From NCBI GenBank assembly GCA_903828655.1, contig CAIKMX010000024.1:1-36714 (forward strand): DNA of 36,714 bases, in the 5' to 3' direction. Below are positions 31,908 to 36,714 of this stretch, one piece after another. Both the position numbers and the translations under genes were made by a program. This stretch comes from an uncultured archaeon (GTDB lineage Archaea; Nanobdellota; Nanobdellia; Pacearchaeales; GW2011-AR1). The notes under the pieces were generated by a model. That model was given only the letters and a program-made list of their open reading frames with translations. It did no database searches and was not told the DNA's origin. The first letter of the stretch is position 1. Every line of letters begins with the position of its first letter.

Positions 31908-32828
31908 ATGGCAAGTACAAATCAATCACCCTTTTACAAAAAAGCCGAAGCTGAATTCTTCATGGCTCAAAGCGATGAAGAAAGAATTGAAGCGCTTAAG
32001 GTTATGATAAAAGAATGCCCAAAACACAAATCTTCGGAGAAAATGCTTGCTAATCTTAAAACCCGTTTGATTAAATTAGAAAAATCAGTCGAAAAACAAA
32101 AAAAGTCTAGAAAATCTTCGACTAAGCAGGGAATAAAAAAATCCGACATGCAAGCAGTCCTTATAGGATTCACAAATTCTGGCAAGTCCTCCTTTTTTAA
32201 TCTCCTTACAGGTTTAGATGCAAAAGTATCTCCCTATCAATTTAATACGACAGCGCCGCAGCTTGGAACAATTGATTTCGAAGATATCAAAGTCCAGCTT
32301 ATTGACATGCCTTCCTTTCCAAATATAGACCGAAGCCTAATAAATTCCACGGACGTTCTACTCCTTGTCATAGATAATTTAGACCAAATTGAAAAATCAA
32401 GAGAGTTTTGGGGAAGAAGCAGAGCAAAAGTATTTATTATTTTTAACAAAGCAGATTTATTAGATTCAAACGAGCTTAGGAGAGTTGAAGCAAACCTTAA
32501 ATCCAAACATAAAAATCATGTTTATTTTATTCTTTCCTCATTAAATCCTGATGAGCAAACTATTAAAGATTTCAAAAAAAAACTTTTCAGCAGCTTTCCG
32601 ATTATAAGAGTCTATACAAAAGAACCGCGAAAACCCGCAACCAAAGATCCAATGATTTTAAAACAAGGCGCAACTCTCGAAGAAGCCTCTGAAAAAATTC
32701 TAAAGGGGATGTCTAAGAGAGTTGAGAGAGCGAGAGTTTGGGGACCCTCATCAAAATTTTCTGGGCAAGCAGTAGGTTTAGATCACGTCCTAAAAGACGG
32801 AGATGTTGTTGAATTTCAAATCAAATGA
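31908..32828 (+). CDS. DRG/Obg-type GTPase with C-terminal TGS domain
   Basis: A 306-residue protein. A Lys-rich helical N-terminus (about 1-80) precedes the G domain: G1 GFTNSGKSS (87-95), switch region NTTAPQLG, G3 DMPS (133-136, where most GTPases have DxPG), G4 NKAD (180-183). The C-terminal ~75 residues form a TGS domain (IIRVYTKEP...GLDHVLKDGDVVEFQIK). DRG proteins associate with ribosomes. It overlaps the next gene by 4 nt (ATGA), suggesting translational coupling. Confidence 0.88.
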   Translation: MASTNQSPFYKKAEAEFFMAQSDEERIEALKVMIKECPKHKSSEKMLANLKTRLIKLEKSVEKQKKSRKSSTKQGIKKSDMQAVLIGFTNSGKSSFFNLLTGLDAKVSPYQFNTTAPQLGTIDFEDIKVQLIDMPSFPNIDRSLINSTDVLLLVIDNLDQIEKSREFWGRSRAKVFIIFNKADLLDSNELRRVEANLKSKHKNHVYFILSSLNPDEQTIKDFKKKLFSSFPIIRVYTKEPRKPATKDPMILKQGATLEEASEKILKGMSKRVERARVWGPSSKFSGQAVGLDHVLKDGDVVEFQIK

Positions 32829-33103
32829 GCATAAAAAATATTCTTTTCATTTTATCACTTTTAGGAATTTTACTTCTACTTTTTTTACTAAACTTTTTTG
32901 GAGACAATGCAATTTCCGGATATGTCAAAAAGATAGAATATGGAAATAATAAAATATCCCTCTTCTTAGAGGACTCAAACACCGAATTTATTGTTTTCAG
33001 TAACATCATTCTCAACATCCGCGAAGGAGAGAAAATCACTATTAATTTCAAAAAAGAAGAAGGCATATCAAATCAAGGGATTGTCAGTAAGATAATCATT
33101 TGA
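32825..33103 (+). CDS. Membrane-anchored small beta protein (OB-like)
   Basis: A 92-residue protein. A single hydrophobic helix (7-25) is followed by ISGYVKKIEYGNNKISLFLED and FIVFSNIILNIREGEKITINF, an alternating strand pattern like a small OB fold. The post-helix ISGYV resembles the TG motif of the surface proteins. Coupled to the GTPase gene by a 4-nt overlap. Function unknown. Confidence 0.65.
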   Translation: MSIKNILFILSLLGILLLLFLLNFFGDNAISGYVKKIEYGNNKISLFLEDSNTEFIVFSNIILNIREGEKITINFKKEEGISNQGIVSKIII

Positions 33104-33157
33104 AGATATAATAAAAAAATAAAAATATGGCCAAGATAAAATAAAAAAGGATTTTGT

Positions 33158-33345
33158 ATACAAATAAAAACATTGCCAAGCCATTTAAAAAATAGACACA
33201 TTCGCAAAAAAGGCAGTAAAGCGGAGTGCTGTGACAAAGTCCGGCACGGAGCGAAGATTAAGCTCGCTCGCCCTTCGGGCTCGCTTTTTAGTATCTGCAT
33301 TTCATCTTAGCAAAGTTCAACATTATTTGTATGTAATTTAAATTA
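33158..33345 (+). repeat. Element A copy 14, with terminal inverted repeats
   Basis: Stem GTGCTG (33226-33231) / CGGCAC (33242-33247) around TGACAAAGTC, bracketed by GCGGA/GGAGCGA. A GC-rich extra, GCTCGCCCTTCGGGCTCGC, follows, as in copy 3. Right flank TAGTATCTGCATTTCATC. Just outside are ATACAAATAA (about 33159-33168) and TTATTTGTAT (about 33323-33332), a 10-bp terminal inverted repeat. It lies between convergent genes. Confidence 0.7.
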
Positions 33346-33367
33346 TTTATTCAGAAAACATAAAATA

Positions 33368-33919
33368 TTATTTCTTCCTAGAAACTTTTGCAATCTTCAC
33401 AACAGTTGTTTTTACAACAGGTTTTGCAACCTTCGGTTTTATAACTTTCTCAGGAGATTTCACCACTTCCTGTTCTCCCCAAGCAGCAACTCCCAGAAGA
33501 ACAAAATATATTATTGCTCCGGCAAAAGGAATTAGCATTAAAAGTATCCATGCCCCAGGTTTTCCTACAGATTGGAATACTTTCCAATTCCAAATGAACC
33601 AATAAACCATAAATAGTAACACTGTTATAAAATTTAAGAAAGGTATGAAAAATGTAATCAACAACAAGACTGGCCACCAGTGCATATTCGCTATTTTACT
33701 TGATAAAAGAGGTTTCCCAAAAAAAGGAATCCACGCCAACGCACCATCAGTTCTTTTATTTTTCTTGGCTATTGAAACATACGCCAAAGAGGTATAAATA
33801 TATATTGCCAAAAAGAAGATTAAAAATAATGTTATAACCCACAAAGCTATAGAGACTAAACCCGGCAATAATACCTGCCTAAGAATCTCAGCAGAAACTG
33901 TTGTCTCATTTATCACCAT
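33368..33919 (-). CDS. Polytopic membrane protein (DUF5684-like)
   Basis: A 183-residue protein with helices at about 15-48, 82-112 and 120-148. The middle pattern (LAWIPFFGKPLLSSKIANMHWWPVL...WKVFQSVGKPGAWILLMLIPFAGAI) resembles DUF5684 membrane proteins. The last ~35 residues are a Lys/Val/Pro-rich tail (KVIKPKVAKPVVKTTVV), probably cytoplasmic and flexible. Function unknown. Confidence 0.65.
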   Translation of the reverse strand: MVINETTVSAEILRQVLLPGLVSIALWVITLFLIFFLAIYIYTSLAYVSIAKKNKRTDGALAWIPFFGKPLLSSKIANMHWWPVLLLITFFIPFLNFITVLLFMVYWFIWNWKVFQSVGKPGAWILLMLIPFAGAIIYFVLLGVAAWGEQEVVKSPEKVIKPKVAKPVVKTTVVKIAKVSRKK

Positions 33920-33961
33920 GATTTAGTAAAATTTTTATTGTTTAAATACCTTTCCACTCTT

Positions 33962-34047
33962 TCACTCTTCTTTCTTTAGAAAAGAAAGAATTTGTGTTTC
34001 AAGAAAGAAACTAAGAACGCGATGTTTCAAAAGAAAAACTAAGATAG
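33962..34047 (-). repeat. Element B copy 4 (reversed, partly duplicated)
   Basis: Read on the minus strand: TTAGTTTTTCTTTTGAAACATCG, then TTAGTTTCTTTCTTGAAACAC and CTTTTCTAAAGAAAGAAGAGTG. The front half of B is present twice. It lies upstream of the TctA-like permease gene. Confidence 0.6.
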
Positions 34048-34092
34048 TAAATAATAAAACTACAAAGGATATAATAAAATAAGGAGAATAAA

Positions 34093-35301
34093 ATGCTAAT
34101 TGAAATTATGTTGGCAATCTTGCTGGGAACCCTCGCAGGAACATTCACCGGCCTCTTCCCAGGGATACACATAAACCTTGTTTCTAGCTTTTTAGTTTAT
34201 TCATCTGTTTTTCTTGCGAGTTACTTCGAACCGATTATCCTGATTGTTGCAATTGTCTCTATGGCTATTACCCACACATTTGTAGACTTTGTTCCCTCAA
34301 TATTTTTAGGCGCCCCAAATGAAGATACCGCCCTAAGTATAATGCCTGGCCACGAATTGCTTATGGAAGGAAGGGGCCATGAAGCCGTTATGCTAAGCGT
34401 TTATGGATGTTTTTTAGGGATTATCTTATCCTTGTTGTTCGTTCCGATTTTTATTTTTTTTATTCCTAAAATTTATCCATTCTTTCAAAGAATGATGGCT
34501 TGGATTTTAATTTGGGTAGTCATTCTTTTAATTTACCAAGAAAAGAAGTTTAGACTCTGGGCAATTTTAATTTTTTTAATTTCTGGATTTTTAGGTATAG
34601 CGAGTTTAAACATGAACATCAATCAGCCCCTTCTTCCATTACTAAGCGGATTGTTTGGTGCATCAGCCCTTATTCAATCAATCTCCCAAAAAGTAACTCT
34701 TCCTAAACAAAAACTCGAAAAAATTAGCATCGATAAAAAAGATATACTAAAGCCTCTTCTAGTGACCTCAATTACGGCGCCAATCTGCTCTTTTTTGCCC
34801 GGCCTTGGAAGCAGTCAAGCCGCCATCGCAGGTTCAGGAGTTTTTAAAGAAGAAAAGGCACTAGACCGAAAACAATTCCTAGTTCTTATTGGAATGATAA
34901 ACAGTTTCGTTATGGCAATGTCTTTTGTGGTCGTTTACGTTCTAAGTCGCGCGAGAACAGGGGCAGCAAGTGCAATTATGAGTATTTCTCAAATAGGTTT
35001 TTCAGATTTAATATGGATTTTGGCTGCAATTGTCTTTGCTTCACTAATCTCTCTATTCTTAACAAGCGTTGTTTCTAAATCCTTTTCTAAAAACGTGCAA
35101 AAGATTAGCTATTCAAAAATTTCAAAATTTGTTCTAATCTTGCTCTCCATAATAGTATTTATTATTTCAAGATTTCTAGGAATCTTAATCTTTATTATCT
35201 CGAGCATAGTAGGATTACTTTGTATATATTCCGGTTGTAGGAGGGGATTCCTTATGGGATGCCTACTAGTACAAACAACCGCCTTTTACTTATTTTACTA
35301 A
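34093..35301 (+). CDS. TctA-like membrane permease (COG1784/DUF112 type)
   Basis: A 402-residue protein with about 10-11 helices. GTFTGLFPGIHINL near the N-terminus and SFLPGLGSSQAAIAGSG (about 237-253) are the duplicated glycine/proline-rich motifs of the TctA family; VPSIFLGAPNEDTALSIMPGHELL is a further hallmark. TctA in bacteria is the large membrane subunit of tricarboxylate uptake; archaeal members lack the binding-protein partner and their substrate is unknown. AAGGAGAA is 6 nt before the ATG. No tctB/tctC nearby. Confidence 0.85.
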   Translation: MLIEIMLAILLGTLAGTFTGLFPGIHINLVSSFLVYSSVFLASYFEPIILIVAIVSMAITHTFVDFVPSIFLGAPNEDTALSIMPGHELLMEGRGHEAVMLSVYGCFLGIILSLLFVPIFIFFIPKIYPFFQRMMAWILIWVVILLIYQEKKFRLWAILIFLISGFLGIASLNMNINQPLLPLLSGLFGASALIQSISQKVTLPKQKLEKISIDKKDILKPLLVTSITAPICSFLPGLGSSQAAIAGSGVFKEEKALDRKQFLVLIGMINSFVMAMSFVVVYVLSRARTGAASAIMSISQIGFSDLIWILAAIVFASLISLFLTSVVSKSFSKNVQKISYSKISKFVLILLSIIVFIISRFLGILIFIISSIVGLLCIYSGCRRGFLMGCLLVQTTAFYLFY

Positions 35302-35337
35302 ATTATAAAAATAAAAAATAAAAAATAAAAATGGATT

Positions 35338-35505
35338 TTATCTACTCTTGTAGTTTCTCATTAGCTTTCCAATACCTATTACAAGGACAATGATTGCTAC
35401 TATCCAACCTTGTAAATTAAGCAATGATGCTGGTAGGACTCCTAGCTGTGCTAGAACTAACCAAACGCCCAAGATGGTTACAAGCCATGCCGTTAATTTT
35501 GCCAT
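35338..35505 (-). CDS. Small two-helix membrane protein (DUF378-like)
   Basis: A 55-residue protein, MAKLTAWLVTILGVWLVLAQ..., ending GIGKLMRNYKSR. Two helices (5-24, 31-48). AAAGGAGG, 7 nt before the ATG, is as strong as the Shine-Dalgarno sequence of the DUF378 gene at 27460, and length and layout agree. The NWG motif is not conserved (GVWLVL), so the relation is tentative. It converges on the permease and is divergent from thpR. Confidence 0.75.
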   Translation of the reverse strand: MAKLTAWLVTILGVWLVLAQLGVLPASLLNLQGWIVAIIVLVIGIGKLMRNYKSR

Positions 35506-35542
35506 TTATTTGCCTCCTTTTATTAATAGTTGAAGGAATAAC

Positions 35543-35553
35543 TTATTTAAATA
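35543..35553. promoter_or_regulatory. TATA box between thpR and the small membrane gene
   Basis: TTATTTAAATA is about 25 nt from the thpR ATG (35573) and about 40 nt from the minus-strand ATG (35505). Its symmetry would allow use in both directions. Confidence 0.55.
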
Positions 35554-35572
35554 GGTTCTTATTTTTGAGGAG

Positions 35573-36127
35573 ATGGAAGAAAAAACCAGATGTTTCATAG
35601 CAATTGATTTACCAAGAGGAATTATAAAAGAAGTTGAAAGAATTCAAGAAGAACTTATAAAAAAGAAAACCTTTGATGGAAAACTAACCGAAGGAGAAAA
35701 TTTGCATCTAACCTTAAAATTTCTTGGGGAGATTTCAAATTCAGACATTGAAAAAACGAAACAAATACTTCACAATTTAAAAAAAGGAGAAAAGAAATTC
35801 GAAACAAGCATTGGAGAGCTAGGAATCTTCTCTCCGAAGTTTATCAGAATAATATGGTTAAAGATTCTTGGCAAGGGAGTTTATGATATCCAAAATAAAA
35901 TTGACGCCTCCTTAAAACACTTATTCAAGGAGGAAGAAAGATTTATGTCTCACCTAACAATTGTTCGTGTAAAGAAAGTCTATGATCCTAAAATATTCAT
36001 AGAAAAGCTAAAAGAAATTATCCCCAAGAAAATTAAATTTGAAGTTGATGCATTTTATTTAATCAAAAGTGAGCTAAAGCCATCTGGCCCAGAATATACT
36101 ATTCTCGAGAAGTTTGAATTAGAATAA
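35573..36127 (+). CDS. thpR: RNA 2',3'-cyclic phosphodiesterase (ThpR/LigT)
   Basis: A 184-residue protein of the 2H phosphoesterase family. The two catalytic motifs HLTL (His45) and HLTI (His127) are both intact; RCFIAIDLP at the start is the usual first strand. The archaeal enzyme opens 2',3'-cyclic phosphates and can join tRNA halves through 2'-5' bonds in vitro. The length matches the family. GAGGAG just before the ATG may help ribosome binding. Confidence 0.93.
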   Translation: MEEKTRCFIAIDLPRGIIKEVERIQEELIKKKTFDGKLTEGENLHLTLKFLGEISNSDIEKTKQILHNLKKGEKKFETSIGELGIFSPKFIRIIWLKILGKGVYDIQNKIDASLKHLFKEEERFMSHLTIVRVKKVYDPKIFIEKLKEIIPKKIKFEVDAFYLIKSELKPSGPEYTILEKFELE

Positions 36128-36233
36128 AAATATACTCTAGAAAGAATTTGAAGCTTTATATTATTATTGTTTTCAAAAATATATGTTCTAATACAATCTT
36201 ACTTAAAAGGCAGCAGCGATTAAGTTTATTTTG

Positions 36234-36611
36234 ATGAAGAAGGTGATAACTAGAGATGATATAGCGCTGCTTGCGGGGAATTTTGTAGCTTCTATTTCTC
36301 AAAGTGAACAACCCAATCCCCCGAGGATCATTTTATTGAATAAGGACTTGGAAGAAATGATTGCTTTTGGAGATTTAACAAATACTTTAGCTAATCTTCT
36401 AGATGAATCTTTTCCTAGCCATGTAGATGTTGTTGAAAGAAGATTTTATTTACCTTGTGTTGGAGATTATATTATCTCTGTTGAAGAAATCTTTGGTAAT
36501 GGATATGTCGAGCATTTTTTACAAAATCCTTCTTGTGGATTGATGCCTGAGGACTATCGTATGAGGGCAATGGAAAGCTCAAGAAGCTCTCATGATTTGT
36601 CAGGGGAATAG
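36234..36611 (+). CDS. Hypothetical protein, 125 residues
   Basis: MKKVITRDDIALLAGNF... Soluble, acidic, no membrane segment. Not recognised. CTTACTTAAAAGG is about 25-30 nt before this ATG; a TTG one codon earlier is less likely. Middle strands (VDVVERRFYLPCVGDYIISVEEIF) and a Ser-rich tail. No informative neighbour. Confidence 0.6.
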   Translation: MKKVITRDDIALLAGNFVASISQSEQPNPPRIILLNKDLEEMIAFGDLTNTLANLLDESFPSHVDVVERRFYLPCVGDYIISVEEIFGNGYVEHFLQNPSCGLMPEDYRMRAMESSRSSHDLSGE

Positions 36612-36624
36612 GTTACTTTATGAA

Positions 36625-36714
36625 TTAATTAATATACTTTTGAAAATCCTCCGTTTTAGTCTTTAATATCTCTTTAAGCTCTTCCTTTTCCGAGTTTATT
36701 ATTTTTCTTAGAGA
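36625..36714 (-). CDS. C-terminal end of a protein cut by the window edge
   Basis: Twenty-nine codons open to the edge: SLRKIINSEKEELKEILKTK..., ending QKYIN. Strongly helical and charged, with a normal codon pattern. The identity cannot be told from this fragment. Confidence 0.5.
   Translation of the reverse strand, partial: SLRKIINSEKEELKEILKTKTEDFQKYIN

Noticed and set aside
14-33345. CRISPR array as an explanation of the repeats
   Set aside because: The copies are kilobases apart, are 90-190 bp long and have no regular repeat-spacer spacing; no cas genes were seen.
33962-34047. Intrinsic terminator for the upstream region
   Set aside because: The sequence matches element B in reverse and lies upstream of a plus-strand gene and of the minus-strand gene start, not after a stop codon.

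Overview
The window looks like a chromosomal segment of an AT-rich archaeon of the DPANN group, most likely a Pacearchaeota/Woesearchaeota relative (inference from gene content, not phylogeny). Archaeal markers are the S27e - aIF2alpha - Nop10 information cluster, RadA, an archaeal RPA-like protein, a Dph6 diphthamide enzyme, an ArlI/ArlJ-type pilus ATPase and platform protein, an intron-containing tRNA, and TTTAAA-type TATA boxes about 25 nt before many start codons (mostly leaderless mRNAs). Genes are short and intergenic regions are unusually structured.

Layout. 1-1.5 kb: translation/rRNA-modification genes on +. 1.5-8 kb: DNA repair and signalling (family-4 uracil-DNA glycosylase with an eroded Fe-S site, tRNA-Arg with a 93-nt intron, a diadenylate cyclase, RadA, a HIT protein, an RPA-like protein). 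8-14 kb: a minus-strand type IV pilus/archaellum-like locus in which a wHTH-nucleotidyltransferase/HEPN pair sits between the secretion ATPase and the membrane platform and overlaps the platform gene. 14.4-20.2 kb: one 1905-residue surface protein (GLUG, dockerin, LamG, beta-helix, TSP1-like modules). 20.5-25.1 kb: small membrane and coiled-coil proteins, including three related polytopic membrane proteins in a row, and a PRC-barrel protein. 25.2-29.3 kb: an M50-like membrane protein, an M16 peptidase, a DUF378 protein, an FmrO-like methyltransferase and Dph6. 29.3-31.9 kb: two paralogous secreted dockerin/TSP1-like proteins. 31.9-36.7 kb: a TGS-domain GTPase, small membrane proteins, a TctA-like permease, ThpR, an unknown protein and the end of another gene.

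The most unusual signal is non-coding. About 14 copies of a 90-190 bp structured element (called element A here) lie between genes. Each has two GAGCGA-type direct repeats bracketing a hairpin whose stem sequence differs from copy to copy while pairing is kept, with flanks that also pair. Thirteen of the 14 copies point the same way, and ten lie just downstream of the stop codon of a minus-strand gene. Three copies carry a second conserved hairpin module in the loop; the same module occurs inverted inside a different repeat at 22.4 kb. A second pyrimidine-rich repeat (element B) is nested in element A tails and in another repeat, for which an empty version exists at 27.8 kb. A third hairpin (element C), with conserved loop AACCTTGG, precedes the tRNA gene and recurs at 22.4 kb. 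I know of no named family that matches these. All alignments and base pairings were made by eye.
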